Positions 20,601 through 32,276 of a stretch of DNA of 64,000 bases are shown one piece after another. This DNA comes from JAJRVM01 sp963700515 (GTDB lineage Bacteria > Planctomycetota > Planctomycetia > Pirellulales > Pirellulaceae). The notes beneath the pieces were generated by a model. It saw only the letters and a list, made by a program, of their open reading frames with translations. It was not told the DNA's origin and made no database searches. The stretch lies in assembly GCA_963700515.1 (NCBI GenBank), contig CAVOXY010000013.1, forward strand, positions 1 through 64,000, in the 5' to 3' direction. Position 1 is the first letter of the stretch. Each line of letters begins with the position of its first letter. Position numbers and translations under genes: made by a program.

Positions 20601-22970
20601 ACCTTCGCCATGGATCGTGTCGTTGCCATCGCCGCCGGTCAGCGTGTCATCGCCTGAAAACCCGGACGGCGTCGGCGTCCAGCTGCGATCGTAGGTCGAG
20701 TCGCCCCAGATGGTGTCGTTGCCGCCATCGCCAGCGATGGTGTCGTTGCCCGCATCACCACCCAGGCGGTCGTCGCCCTCACCGCCGGAGATCGTATCGT
20801 CGCCCGTGCCCCCCTCGACGATGTCGTTGCCCGTGCCACCCGAGATGATATCGTTTCCACTGCCGCCATCGATGAAGTCGTTGCCCGCGTCACCGGTGAT
20901 GTTGTCCATGCCGGCATTGCCTTCGATGTCATCGTCGCCGTCGCCACCGCTGATCGGTCGTCGATCGCCCGGCGATTGTCGCCCGAGATGTTGTCGTTGC
21001 CACCTTCGCCATGGATGGTGTCGTTGCCGTCGCCGCCGGTCAGCGTGTCATCGCCGGAATCCCGGACGGGTCGACGTCCAGCGCGATCGTAGGTCGAGTC
21101 GCCCCAGATGGTGTCGTTGCCGCCATCGCCAGCGATGGTGTCGTTGCCCGCATCACCACCTAGGCGGTCGTCGCCCTCACCGCCGCGGATCGTATCGTCG
21201 CCCGGGCCCCCCTCGACGATGTCGTTGCCCGTGCCGCCCGAGATGATATCGTTTCCACTGCCGCCATCGATGAAGTCGTTGCCCGCGTCACCGGTGATGT
21301 TGTCCATGCCGGCATTGCCTTCGATGTCATCGTCGCCGTCGCCGCCGCTGATGTGTCGTCGCCGGCGTCGCCCGTGATGATTGTCGTTGCCACCTTCGCC
21401 ATGGATGGTGTCGTTGCCGTCGCCGCCGGTCAGCGTGTCATCGCCGGCGAATCCCGACGGGGTCGCCACGCCAGCGCGATCGTAGGTCGAGTCGCCCCAG
21501 ATGGTGTCGTTGCCGCCATCGCCCGGCGATGGTGTCGTCACCCGCATCACCACCTAAGCGGTCGTCGCCCTCACCGCCACTGATCGTATCGTCGCCCAGA
21601 CCTCCCTCGACGATGTCGTTGCCCGTGCCACCCGAGATGGTGTCGTTCTCACTGCCGCCGTCGATGAAGTCGTTGCCCGCGTCACCGCTGATGTTGTCCA
21701 CGCCGGCATTGCCTTCGATGTCGTCGTCGCCGTCGCCACCGCTGATGGTGTCGTCGCCGGCGTATGCCCCGTGATGATGTGCATCTGTCGCATCTTCGCC
21801 ATGGATGGTGTCGTTGCCGTCGCCGCCGGCCAGCGTGTCCTGCGCCGGCGAATCCCGACGGGGTCGCCACGCCAGCGCGATCGTAGGTCGAGTCGCCCCA
21901 GATGGTGTCGTTGCCGCCATCCCCGGCGATGGAGTCGTCACCCGCATCACCACCCAAGCGGTCGTCGCCCTCACCGCCGCTGATCGTATCGTCGCCCTGC
22001 ACCTCCCTCGACGATGTCGTTACCCGTGCCACCCGAGATGGTATCGTTCTCACTGCCGCCGTCGATGAAGTCGTTGCCCGCGTCACCGCTGATGTTGTCC
22101 AGGCCGGCATTGCCTTCGATGTCATCATCGCCGTCGCCGCCGGTGATCGTGTCGTCGCCGGCGTTGCCCGTGATGATGTCATTGCCATCTTCGCCATGGA
22201 TGGTGTCGATGCCATCGCCACCGGCCAGCGTGTCGTCGCCGGCGAATCCGCGACGGGGTCGCAACGCCGCTGCTGTCGTACGTTGAATCGCCGAGCAGGG
22301 TGTCGTCACCGCCGTCGCCCGAAGATCGATTGTCATTGCCGGCATCACCACCGAGCAGGTCATCGCCGTCACCGCCGTGGATGTTGTCGTCCCCGGCACC
22401 ACCTTCGACGATGTCATTGCCGCCACCCGCATCGATGGTGTCGTTGCCCAGACCGCCGTCAATGAAATCATCGCCTGCGCCGCCGGTGATCGTGTCGTTT
22501 CCGTCACCTCCGATAACGGTAAGGGGTTGTGTGATTACCGAGGCGTCCAAGCTGTCCATGCCGGCACCCAGGTCGACGGTGATCGGAACGGCTGCCGCCG
22601 CGAGACTGTGGAACGCAATAACGTCATCACCATCCAGCGTATTGATGGTGATGGAGGTTACATCGGAGACAGGAATTTCCAGCGTCGTTCCCGACAGAAC
22701 ACCGTTGATGCGGAACTGAATTGCCGAATCAACGAAGCGAAAAGTGGCAACCCCGGCATTGTCGTAAACGTCAATTGTCAGATCGCTCGTTTCCCCCGGG
22801 ACATCCTGTTGAATCACGATGTCACCCAGCAAGGTGATCGGCGTGACGTCACTCGCGAGCAGTCGACGCGGTTCGAGAACCTCCATCTGCAGGAAACGAC
22901 GCCGAGCCAGCAGCTCGTCCCGAAGCGAGCGGAGATTGGAGCGATCATGTTGGCGATTTCGTGAGGTCAT
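17680..22970 (-). CDS. giant secreted Ca-binding-repeat protein with dockerin-like C-terminus (many frame breaks)
   Basis: About 1,763 codons. The N-terminus carries the planctomycete signature MEVLEPRRLLA, then a beta-rich domain, then many hemolysin-type nonapeptides (GGxGxDxxxGG) that bind calcium and form parallel beta rolls. The C-terminal part has two EF-hand-like dockerin repeats (DVNNDGIVSPIDALLVI and DVNGDNHISPIDALLVI), a linker rich in GEGEA, and a final helical domain. GGGAG precedes ATG 22970. The coding DNA between 19.8 and 22.3 kb is a near-identical ~400-bp tandem repeat, and the frame changes at least ten times there, most simply through indel errors in repeats. Probably an exported surface or matrix protein. 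Confidence 0.75.
19866..22290 (-). repeat. about six tandem ~400-bp coding repeats
   Basis: The anchor AGGTCGAGTCGCCCC recurs at 19866, 20271, 20693, 21091, 21484 and 21885, with a diverged copy near 22277. Spacing is 393-422 bp. Each unit encodes roughly 133 residues of Ca-binding nonapeptides separated by a GDSTYDRAGVATPSGFAG spacer. Confidence 0.85.
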
Positions 22971-23528
22971 TTTCGAATCTCCCAGGTGCGTTCAACCCCT
23001 AGTGTTGACGCCGAAATTTCCGCAGGTGGAGGAGTTTTTTGCCGCAGCGATTTGGAGCGTTTCAATGCGCCATAATAACTACCCAATTTACCCAATAACA
23101 ACTAAAAATACACGGTTTGGATAGGTTTTTCTAGTCAATGCGAGGTGTTTAAGGCCTCCGTAATGCAGGGTGCCGCGAGATACCATGCATTTTGTATCAT
23201 TTCTCCGGTATAGTGTTCATGTGTACACTCTCCTGCCGCACGCGAGAGTTTGCGGAGGAGAGGGCCGAACGCTCCGTGTCGACGCTCCGTGGCACCCGCT
23301 GCGTCGAGACGAACACGATCTGAGGAGGTAGAATGCTCAATCTAACAGCTGCCGCGATGGACTGCACGTTTTTGGGCAGTCAGGCAGCACGTTGTGGGGT
23401 CGCAGCTGGGGCAAGAGTCGCTCACGGTTGCTCGGCCAGAACATCGCCAGGGCTACGCTCAGAGCGTGGGCGGAAGGTCGCGAGACGTTTTCCAGCGGCA
23501 TCCACGTTCTCGGCGAACGTGGCTACGG
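22971..23528. other. upstream region of the repeat-protein gene, AT-rich
   Basis: 558 bases. The stretch 23065-23150 is markedly AT-rich compared with its surroundings and sits about 100 bases upstream of the repeat-protein start, so its promoter is probably here. No specific -35/-10 pair is proposed. No gene seen. Confidence 0.4.
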
Positions 23529-23828
23529 TCAGCGATTGAATTCCACGCGAAAACGGGTGAGGCCGGCGCGGATTACATCGCCGTGGGACAGGTGGCTGAA
23601 AGAGATCCGCTGCCCATTTACGAAAGTCCCGTATTCGCTCTGCAGATCGAAGATGTGGCAGGAATCGCGGTTGCAGCGAACCGAGAAATGGACGCTTGAG
23701 AGTCCGGAGTCGTTACCGACAGCGAAGTCAGCCCACTCGGTGGCGCCAACCTTAAGTCGCTGATCGGGCATCAGCCAAACCCTGCGTCCGGAATCGCTGC
23801 CAGACACGACTTGCAGCACGATTTCCAT
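23529..23828 (-). CDS. small single-domain FHA protein
   Basis: 99 residues from ATG 23828, chosen because GGAGG lies nine bases upstream; the frame extends 12 codons further. The whole protein is an FHA domain: LKVGATEWADFAV, SSVHFSVRC, DLQSEYGTFVNGQRI and a final GLTRFRVEF strand. The conserved Gly, Ser-x-x-His and Asn-Gly positions are present, so phospho-threonine binding is plausible. It lies just downstream of the caspase-like/vWA gene on the same strand and may be translated from the same transcript. Probably a soluble adaptor for substrates of the kinase encoded upstream. Confidence 0.8.
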   Translation of the reverse strand: MEIVLQVVSGSDSGRRVWLMPDQRLKVGATEWADFAVGNDSGLSSVHFSVRCNRDSCHIFDLQSEYGTFVNGQRISFSHLSHGDVIRAGLTRFRVEFNR

Positions 23829-23982
23829 GGCGAATTTCCTCCGACTCCGCCTTTCCTGCTTCACTCACTAAGTATCGAGTCTCTGGTGGCCGCGCATGAC
23901 TGGAAGTGCGTCAAATGCTGCCCATTCTTGGCAAAGCTCCCCCATTGGTGGCTCAGCCAGTTACCCACGCGCGGGTTGCCGG

Positions 23983-26900
23983 TTACCTTTTTCGGGGGGG
24001 GAGCGTTGCTTCGAGCGGATTGTCGGTGATGGAGACCGTGGTCGTCGCTCCGCAGATCCGCGCTTTTCGGGGTGATCTGCAATCGCAGTACGGAGAGGGG
24101 ATTGGCTCGGGCGGAATACCGAAACACATGCCGCACGTTGCCATCCTCACGGCGGTATTCATGCTCCGTGTACGCCGGGAGTGGGCGTCATCTTGACGCG
24201 TGTCAACGGCATGTCGCTGCCGTGTGAAGCGTCATAATGTTCCCACACCACATACGTTGTGTCTCCGGTCTTTCGTCGAGACCCGCTGCGGTTCGACCTC
24301 GAACTCGACACCCTCGATGCCAATGGGGAATCGCTGGTCAGGACGGAATTTCGTGATCGGCTCGTCGAAATCCGCTGCGGAGTCACTCGTTCTCCATTTG
24401 GAACCAGAGCTTGATGTGGGCTTTGTCGACGTTAGCCGGCCAGTCCAGCGTACGGAATCGCAAGACGGGTACTTGGGTGTCGTTCTCGTACTCCAGATCG
24501 TAGAACACGTATGTGTCTTGTGGTTCCCTGTTCAGAGGCGTGATTTCGGCCCAAACTTGCTTCGGACGGGCACTGAACTGCTCGGCATTTCTGTTGCGGA
24601 CCATCACTCGGAAAACCAATTCATCACCGTCCCATTGGGGAACCAGGGACGCGACATAGAAGTTGCCCTCAACATTGGGGCGGGGGTCATCCGGTCGCAG
24701 GTCTCCAGATTGATACTGTTGGTGCACCAGCGCGCTGCCATCGTAAACGAGTCGCAGATGCTCGCCCCCCTCCAGATCGACTTCCGCTTCCGATTTCAAG
24801 CCGCTTCGTGGTTCTTGAATCGTCAACTTGCAGTGGTCGGCTTGTCCTTTCCAGGCTTCGTCGATCCAAGTTGTGCCGAGCGAAAAGCTCGATCCGGTCT
24901 GATAGACCGTCTCGTTAAGTGCCTTGTATTGGACACCAACCTCGGCTGGTTTGATGGCGTCTTGCAGCTTTGTCGTCAGCTCACCAGGTTCACTCGCGGG
25001 ATAGTATTCGCCGTGAGAGTTTCTGGTGATTTCGTCAAGTTGCTTCTTCTTGGCATCGAACTCATTTCGAGACATTCTCTTCGTTACGTCACCCACAAAC
25101 CGCACGTCGAATCCGACGATATCGATTTGGACGTCGGGATTTTGGCCGGCCCGTTGAATGACGCTTCCCGACGTCACTTGGAAGGCGACATTGGCAGTTG
25201 CCGGGGTTTCATTGACCCCGTCCGTGATCGCGATGATGTGCTTCGAACATGCCTCCATGCCACGGGTCCGCGAGATCATTCCGATGGCTTCGTTCAAGGC
25301 CGCGTAAAGAGGAGTGACGCCCCAGGGTTCGAGCGCATCAATCCTCTTACGAAGCAGGTTCATACTATCGTCGGTCAGTGGGACTAATGCGTCGGGTATC
25401 GTCTCGACATCATTGTTCGGGTGTATGTTCTGGCGTACCCTTGACGGACATCGAAGTCTGCAGGGTTGTCAGTCGCCTTCTTAATCCCCTTGCGCCAATT
25501 CGAGCGATGCCCGTAGACGACCAGGCCGATCAAGTATTTTCCCTGCTTGTTTTTTTGGAATTGCAGCAAGTTGCCCAGGATTCCCAGCAGTGCCACACGT
25601 GCCCGTTCCATCTTGTTGTCCGTCCCGCCCTCTCCTCCGGAGATCCTATCGGCCATACTTGCCGAGCAATCGAAAACAAATACGATCAGTGCGGGTTTCG
25701 TGCTATCCCCCTCGACGGTAATCCGCGGGATCTGGTATTCCGGGCTCGGGTAGACGATTTTGAGCCCTTTCTTGGGACCCCGAATCCAGATCGGTTGCGG
25801 TTGCCACCCGCCGCGGAAATAGGACCTCACCTCCAGATTACTGACATCGACTAGCTCGGTGCGTCGGACGGTGAAGGGGAATTGCCGCGGATCGGCTTGC
25901 GTCGAGATACTGTGACGCAATGTTGGCGTCGCCTGATTAAGTCGGGCGTCTTGCACGGGAAACGGTTTGCCGTCGTCGAACGTCAGTTCCAGAAAACCGA
26001 GGCCGTCAGGGGGGAGGGCCGGCGCGGCGAGCACATTGATGGTGTGCGACACTTCTTGTGAGCTGGCATCATGCAGGTCATCATCATTTTCTCGCAGTTG
26101 AATTCCGGACGCTTCCGCCGGCAGCCCGCGGGCCTGGCTGCGGGTAGCCGCGAGCTTGCGCAGATCGTCACCCGCAATCCGCTCGATCCGCTCGTGAAAT
26201 CGCAGGTCGCGTGGGAGACCGCCTGAAATCGCCACTTCCATTTTTTCGATGGCGTTCTCGTATCCCGCGCTCGCCAATTGCACGAACGACGGGTATGTGT
26301 CGTCGTCCGCCCTGCTTGATCAGATAGCAGTCGTCCAACGTCCGCTGATCCTGCCAGAGAACTGTCGCAGTTGAGCGATTTGTCGCGTCAGGCGAACGGG
26401 ATTCAGGTCATCGTTGGGTGGCGTGTTCAATACCGCCGTCGCGACCGGGGCCACGACGCGGAACAGATTGTCGGATTCACGCAACTCGCTGATGGGCTTG
26501 TTTCGTGGGATCCTCGTTCTCACCTCGCAAATCGATGACGGCTGCCGTGACCGCGTCGCGGAGTGTCTGCGGAAGCTTCACTTTCATGAACGCGCGGAGC
26601 TCGGTTTCTTGTCTTTCCCAGTGTCCCACCTTCAAGGGATTGTCGAGTCTTTTCGCTTCGCCAGAACCTTGAGCCTCGTTCACAATGGCGGTCAGTGGAT
26701 GACGATCCCAATGCAGACGTTTCCTGCAAATATTGTGACGTCGCGGTATCATCGTCGGTGGCCTTGGCTGATTGATGACGGAACAGGCAGTCGACGTATC
26801 GTTTCACCACGGCCCCGCGCGATTCATTCGGATTGGCTGCCAGCGATTCGCCGGCACCGCATCGTAACGGAGCGTCCAGGATCACGGCCATGCGGTGCAG

Positions 26901-29168
26901 GGAATCCGCATCGTTGGTGTCGTTGTTGATGATCTCGCCGACGCTCTTATTGTATTGAGCTCGCAAATTCGCCATCCCCGTGCGCACCTGCTTCGCCAGA
27001 TCTTGAATGCTCGGCGACCAGTTACCTTCGCGTTGCACCAGCAAGGCATCAAGCTGATGAGCCTGGCGAATCAGTTCGAGCAGCATCTGAAGCGCCTCCT
27101 GCTGGCCGCGCGGGTTCTTTCGCGCGTCGCGCATTTTCCACATGGCCAAGCCGGTGATATCCGCCCATGCGCGATCGCGAATCTGGAATACTTCGGAGAC
27201 CTCGATGCCGGTCGTCTCCGCTTGCGCGTATTCTGTCTTGAGTGTCTTCCACTGCTCCAGACGGGCGGGCGATTGGTCACCCAATAGCAGTTGATCTTCC
27301 TGTGTTCGCCGCGCGGGATCCGCCTGCCTGACGATGTTCTCGATCCAGTGCAACGCCCGCGGGTCAGGGGGCGCCACGGCTCGCTCCGCGAGGAATCGGC
27401 AGTTCATCGCCGCATTGATCTGCTCACGCAAAGTGCTGTCCGGGAGCGTGTCGTGGGCCAGCATCCGCAGAAACTGTACTTCCACCACGTCGCATCCGCG
27501 GCTGCCGCGACAGCGATCTGCCAGCGCCACGGCCCGCGCAATGTCGTCGCGAGTAGGTGACGGCATCTGCTCCAGCCATTGAGTGCTGATATCGATCGCA
27601 TCGATGTACGCCAGATCTTTCCATTGCTCGCCCTTCGGATCCGGGTTGCTGGCCCATTGCGTGCGCTGACGAGACCGAGAATCCTCCTCGATGGGAACCG
27701 CTCGCAATTGCTTCACCAAGGGGAGTGAGGAAACGTCCTGCGGGGCCAGACTGTCTGGACTGTTTTCAGCGTGGTTAGCGAGCGCCGGGTGACCGGCACC
27801 ATCGGCAGGCTCACCGCTGCCGTTGCCCAATCGCTCGTTGATGTTGGACTTCAGCGTCGCGTACTGCGTGTCATACCGTGTGCCGGCAACCATCAGTGAC
27901 TCTAGTCGCACAAGACGGGTTTGCAGGGAGGCCCACTCGAGTGGGTCCGCAAGTACGACGTTCTCGCTGGCGAGCAAATCCATCTTCTCCCAAAACCTGC
28001 TGACGTCGGCCACACGCTGCCTGACGACCGACTGCAGCGATGCAATCTGGGCACTCCGATCGACGTCTGCCACGGATTTTCCAGCCGAATCGGCCAACTT
28101 CCAGTTCGGTAGTGAATCGCCACCCGCGAAGTGGACCGTGGGGCTCTGGTATGCCCCGCGTTCTCTCTGACTCCAATTTCGCACGTCGTCGACGATATAC
28201 GATGCCAGTTCTTGGAGTGTGATATCGGTGAGCCCCAAGACCCGACGCAACCAACCGCTCGTGTCGGCGCCACCGGCCAGTCCATTCGCCACGGCGTGTC
28301 CAAAGGCAGTGCAGGCTTCCTCCGGTTCTGTCCAGGCCGTCTGGCCGATATCGGCTGAATCGATCACGACCAGATGTGCGTCATTCACACTCTGGACCGC
28401 CTCCGCAACGCGTTGTGAAAACGTGTTGCAGAGCATGCCCATCTGCCAGTTCTCACACATCCGTGACGCGTCGAGAAACACTAACTTCTTGCACTCGCTG
28501 AAACGCTCAACCTGGATGATGGATGTCAATACCTCGGCAAGTGGAACCCATGTGCTGCAGTCGAGCGGATCGGAATCGGTCATCAAGAGGCAAGCTTGCC
28601 CCTGGTCGTTCACGGCTCCATGAGCGCTAATGTAGAACATCACCACATCATCGCTGGGGCCGCCCGGCTGCGGCACGTCGTTGCCTTTATCCTTTTTCAG
28701 GATGAGCGGGAGCTCCTCCCGCAACCAGGCTCGTTTGTAACTCCCCTCACCTAGCTTCACCAATCCCACGTTGCGGGTAATCCCGCTGCCGGCACGTCGC
28801 TGAAACATCTCTTCGAACAACTGGAGATCTTCGTAGGCAAGCGAATTGGGGGGCAGAACATCCTCGCTGTACGGTGATGTGTATTCCGTCACCACGATCG
28901 TATAGAGCGGGACCTGCTTGTGTCGCCGAATCACATAGAAGAACCAGGTGCCCAACAGCAGGCCCAAGATGGCGGTCATGCCCATCAAGCGGATCAAGTA
29001 GCGGTATTGCGAGTAGCGTGGCGTGGGGCGATTTCCCGCATGCCACCCCTCACTGTCGCTGGCACGCCGAGGATCGGCACCGCGGGTGCTCTTGCGGCGC
29101 CAGTCCTTGCGTTCTTCGGGCCCTCCACTTTGCTCGGGGTGCCTTGCGTGGTCCTTGTTCCTGGCCAT
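23983..29168 (-). CDS. membrane caspase-like/vWA giant protein (many frame breaks)
   Basis: About 1,728 codons read through at least eight frame changes (near 26730, 26510, 26325, 26290, 25420, 24380, 24270, 24185 and 24075). Order: basic cytoplasmic tail, membrane helix (LMGMTAILGLLLGTWFFYVI, about 60-80), caspase-like p20 domain with His in YISAHGAV, helical middle, and a vWA domain with an intact MIDAS (DCSASM, GVTPLYAAL, AITDG). The residue where peptidase C14 has its Cys is Ser in VFLDASRMC, so proteolysis is doubtful. The natural end appears to be TTTVSITDNPLEATLPPRKR. Context with kinase and FHA genes suggests envelope signalling. Confidence 0.7.
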
Positions 29169-29576
29169 TTTTCGAAAACTCCCGATCCGCTCTTAGTGGC
29201 GGAGCCCACGATCGATATTCTTAGCTCACAGTGTCAGCCGATTCTTCCTCAGCAACGGCTCAAACGCTGAAGAAGACCTCGTTTGTGCCCTGCTCACCGG
29301 TGGGCAAATCCAACACCCGTTGCGGTGCGACCGGAGCGACATGGCCGCGGCTCCACCGGCTACCGGCAGCGCCAGACGGACCGTCTGAGTCTGTAACATG
29401 ATCGGCCGTGCGTGCGCCCTCCTCCTCCGACATACGAGCCTTTTGGGGGGCGTGACGCCACGTGCGTCAGTGTACCAAATCGCCCGCTTCGACAAAGCGT
29501 TTTTCAGGATTTGTCAGCGGCCGTGGCAGACGAGCCGAGGAACGGGCTATTCGCTCGAAACGGCCTTGAATCCGCT
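29169..29576. other. spacer, possible small broken ORF
   Basis: 408 bases. On the minus strand ATG 29399 starts MLQTQTVRLALPVAGG; with one frame change it continues APQRVLDLPTGEQGTNEVFF to a stop at 29260. The peptide is plausible but has no recognised family and no close ribosome site, so I do not call it a gene. Confidence 0.3.
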
Positions 29577-30248
29577 CTACGTCGTGGCGGCGGATTGCAG
29601 CAGGCGGCCTTGCTCCAGGAAAATCGTTGTTTGGGCACGGGAGGCGGCCTGCTGTTCATGGGTCACCAGCAGAATGGTGCCCCCGTCGGCGTGGAACTGT
29701 TGGATCTGATCCAGGACGATCGCCGCGTTCGTGGGGTCGAGGTTCCCCGTCGGCTCATCCGCCAACAGAATTCTGGGGCGGTTCAACAGGGCGCGGGCCA
29801 AGGCCACTCGCTGTCGCTCGCCCGCACTCAGTTGACCCGGCCGATGATACCGACGGTCCTGCAGGCCGAGCCGATCCAGCAGCAAGTCGGCGTAGTCGTG
29901 CGTGGCTTTGTCAGCCGCGTGCGGCGCGGCAATCAAGACGTTGTCGAATACGTTGAGAAACGGCATCAGATGAAACATCTGAAATACGTAACCCACGTCG
30001 GTGGAGCGAAACTTGGCACGCTGGGCGGACGCACTGCTGGACACCACCAGATCGCCGACAGTTATGGTCCCCTGAGTCGGGAGTGCCAGGCCACCGACAA
30101 GCGACAATAACGTCGATTTCCCGCAGCCGCTGGGACCGCACAGAGCCACATACTGCCCGCGGTCGATGAACAGCGATACATCGTCCAAGGCGCGCACGTC
30201 ACCGTGCCGCGTCGGGTAGATTTTCGAAACGCTTTGGAATCGGATCAT
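29577..30248 (-). CDS. ABC transporter ATPase, LolD/MacB type
   Basis: 223-residue nucleotide-binding subunit of the lipoprotein-release/macrolide-export type. Walker A GPSGCGKST (about 39-47), Q-loop in YVFQMFHLMPFLNVFDNV, signature LSAGERQ, Walker B ILLADEPTG, and H-loop LVTHEQ are all present. The LPFLNVFDNV-like Q-loop neighbourhood is typical of LolD. Members pair with an FtsX/MacB-like permease, but no such gene lies on either side within the window; upstream (30445-31805) is a membrane-anchored secreted protein. It may serve a permease encoded elsewhere. The frame is complete. Confidence 0.9.
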   Translation of the reverse strand: MIRFQSVSKIYPTRHGDVRALDDVSLFIDRGQYVALCGPSGCGKSTLLSLVGGLALPTQGTITVGDLVVSSSASAQRAKFRSTDVGYVFQMFHLMPFLNVFDNVLIAAPHAADKATHDYADLLLDRLGLQDRRYHRPGQLSAGERQRVALARALLNRPRILLADEPTGNLDPTNAAIVLDQIQQFHADGGTILLVTHEQQAASRAQTTIFLEQGRLLQSAATT

Positions 30249-30444
30249 GATGACAGGCTTTCCACGAACACGTTTGAGCCGGCGGCAGGGCTGCTAATGG
30301 CGGGAGTGGCAGCAAGAAAACCGTGGGACTACCTTTCACGAAGCGCCAGGGTGTCAGTTTCTGCGCCGCTCTTACCGTCGCAACCTGGCGGTTGGGTTAG
30401 TGTGGCTGGGTTGTTGGTGGGCCACGTTCGCCCCCGGCCGGGAA

Positions 30445-31805
30445 TCAACGCGGGCGCAGCACGACAAAAGTCGCGGCGAACAGCACGACCAGTGCTGCCA
30501 ACAGCCCGGCGCCGACCCACAACATACCGTGGAACTTCGAAGGGGTCGGTGCTGTCGCCACATCCGACGAGGATGATGGCACCGGGTCGAGTTTGTCAGC
30601 GGGAGCCAGTGTGACCGTCTGCGTCTTTGGATCGGCCGCTTCGCTCAACAAAGACGGTTCGTCGATGGCCTGGGGTGCCGTGGCCTCCGGCTGCGGACGC
30701 GTGGCAGCCGGCTCGAGCTCTGCGCCACCATCTCACCCTGGGCCGTCCCACCTTGGGCCGCCTCGCCCTGGGACGGCTCGACGCCACTACCGGGCATCTC
30801 ACCTTCCGCCGGGATAATCAGCTCGGGAAACAAGGCATCGCCACCAAAATCGTAACGGCTCCCTTCCTCAGCTCCGTAGCGGGCCGCAATCGCTTCGGCC
30901 GCCGCATCCCAATTGCGTCGCATCAAGAGGTCCACACCCGGATTCTGCTCCTTCACCGTGCAGGAACAAGCGCCGGTGATGAACTCCACATCTTGAATCA
31001 GGTTTTCACGGTGAATGCCCTTGCCGAGACACGAGAAGAGTGCCCGTCCGCGGCCGTAGATCATGAACACGATCGGATCTTGCGTTTCGCGCAGGTCGCG
31101 TTCCAAGCTCAGCAGAATATCGACCAGCCATTTCTCCTTGGCATCGCCGCGTGCCACCTTCACCAATCCGACTTCCAGCGTTGCGCCGCCGGCATCCTCC
31201 GCCGCACCGGGTTCACCGGGAATCGCACTCGGTAGTGTGTAGAGCGACAACTTGCCCGCCGCCACGTCATCCACCACGCCCTGAATCACTTGTTCGGCCT
31301 GCGCGCTGGCCTCGGCGTCGTCATTGGTCAGGAGAATGTAGACGCCCGCCTTGCCAGCTTCCAACGCCTGTCCCACTTGTTGACGTGTTGGCGAATCGAT
31401 CATGGCCTCGAGGTCCGGGAGCGACAGCGAGCCGGTGAACAAGTGCCCGCCAACCGGAGACGACACGAAATAGCTGGGGATCGGTGGCTGGTCCTGTTTC
31501 TGCCAGGCGGTCTTGATGTCGGGAGGTACCCCCACCAGGTCTCTGTCCTGGGTCAAGTCCACCGAAAGAAAGACGATATTGGTCGGGGCCTCGGCAGTCT
31601 CGCCCGCCTTCTCGACAACCGCCTTCAGTTGCTGTGCGGCATCATCCAGTTCACCTTCATGGAAGTAATACACTTCGTAGGGAGCTGGTAACCAGCGGTA
31701 CATCGCGTAGCGGTAGACAGGGGTGTCACAGGCCCGGGCGATGGCTGCGAAGGTCAGGCACATCGCGGCGGTCAAGAGGCAAGCACGCCCGAATCGACGA
31801 GTCAT
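30445..31805 (-). CDS. secreted protein with C-terminal membrane anchor, one frame break
   Basis: About 453 codons. A signal peptide (MTRRFGRACLLTAAMCLTFAAIARA) precedes a folded region containing VFLSVDLTQDRD, GVYILLTNDDAEASAQ and FITGACSCTVKEQNPGVDLL. A Pro/Ala/Glu-rich linker follows, then a C-terminal helix (MLWVGAGLLAALVVLFAATF) and short basic tail. The frame changes near 30715-30726; the second frame continues ELEPAATRPQPEATAPQ directly. Function unrecognised. It probably lies in one unit with the LolD-type ATPase 200 bases downstream, which suggests an envelope transport or assembly role. Confidence 0.65.
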
Positions 31806-31844
31806 GATCGGCTCCGATACTTTTTTCAGTTTCCGTCGAGCAGT

Positions 31845-32276
31845 CTACTCTTCGGTGACCGTAACCGATGTCATCTTATCGCCTTGCACGATGGCGTCCA
31901 CCACGTCCTGGCCCTCCAGCACGCGGCCGAACACGGAGTGCTTTCCGTCCAACCAGGGGGTCGCAATGTGCGTGATGAAGAACTGGGAGCCGTTCGTGTT
32001 CGGCCCCGCATTGGCCATCGATAGGACACCCGGTCCGTCGTGTTTCAGAGCGGGGTGGAATTCGTCTTCAAATTGGTAGCCGGGACCGCCGGTTCCGGTA
32101 CCCTGCGGGCACCCCCCCTGCACCATGAAGTTCTCGATCACCCGGTGGAACTTCAGGCCGTTGTAGAAACCCTTGGCAGCCAGTTCCTCGAATTTGCCCA
32201 CCGTAATGGGACACTTGTCCTCAAACATCTCGATACGTATCGTCCCCCGAGGGGTTTCGATCGTCGCAACTTTCAT
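31845..32276 (-). CDS. cyclophilin-type peptidyl-prolyl isomerase
   Basis: 143-residue cyclophilin that speeds cis-trans isomerisation of Xaa-Pro bonds. The catalytic signature FHRVIENFMVQGGCPQGTG has the key Arg, and GSQFFITH and WLDGKHSVFGRV complete the active site. No signal peptide is visible, so it is cytoplasmic. It is short, like other single-domain bacterial forms. It precedes the secreted-protein gene on the same strand by 39 bases. The frame is intact and the identification is firm. Confidence 0.93.
   Translation of the reverse strand: MKVATIETPRGTIRIEMFEDKCPITVGKFEELAAKGFYNGLKFHRVIENFMVQGGCPQGTGTGGPGYQFEDEFHPALKHDGPGVLSMANAGPNTNGSQFFITHIATPWLDGKHSVFGRVLEGQDVVDAIVQGDKMTSVTVTEE

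Noticed and set aside
19604..22465. Plus-strand open frames opposite the Ca-binding repeats
   Set aside because: They are antisense shadows of GC-rich repetitive codons (strings of Ser-Pro-Pro or Arg) with no independent features.
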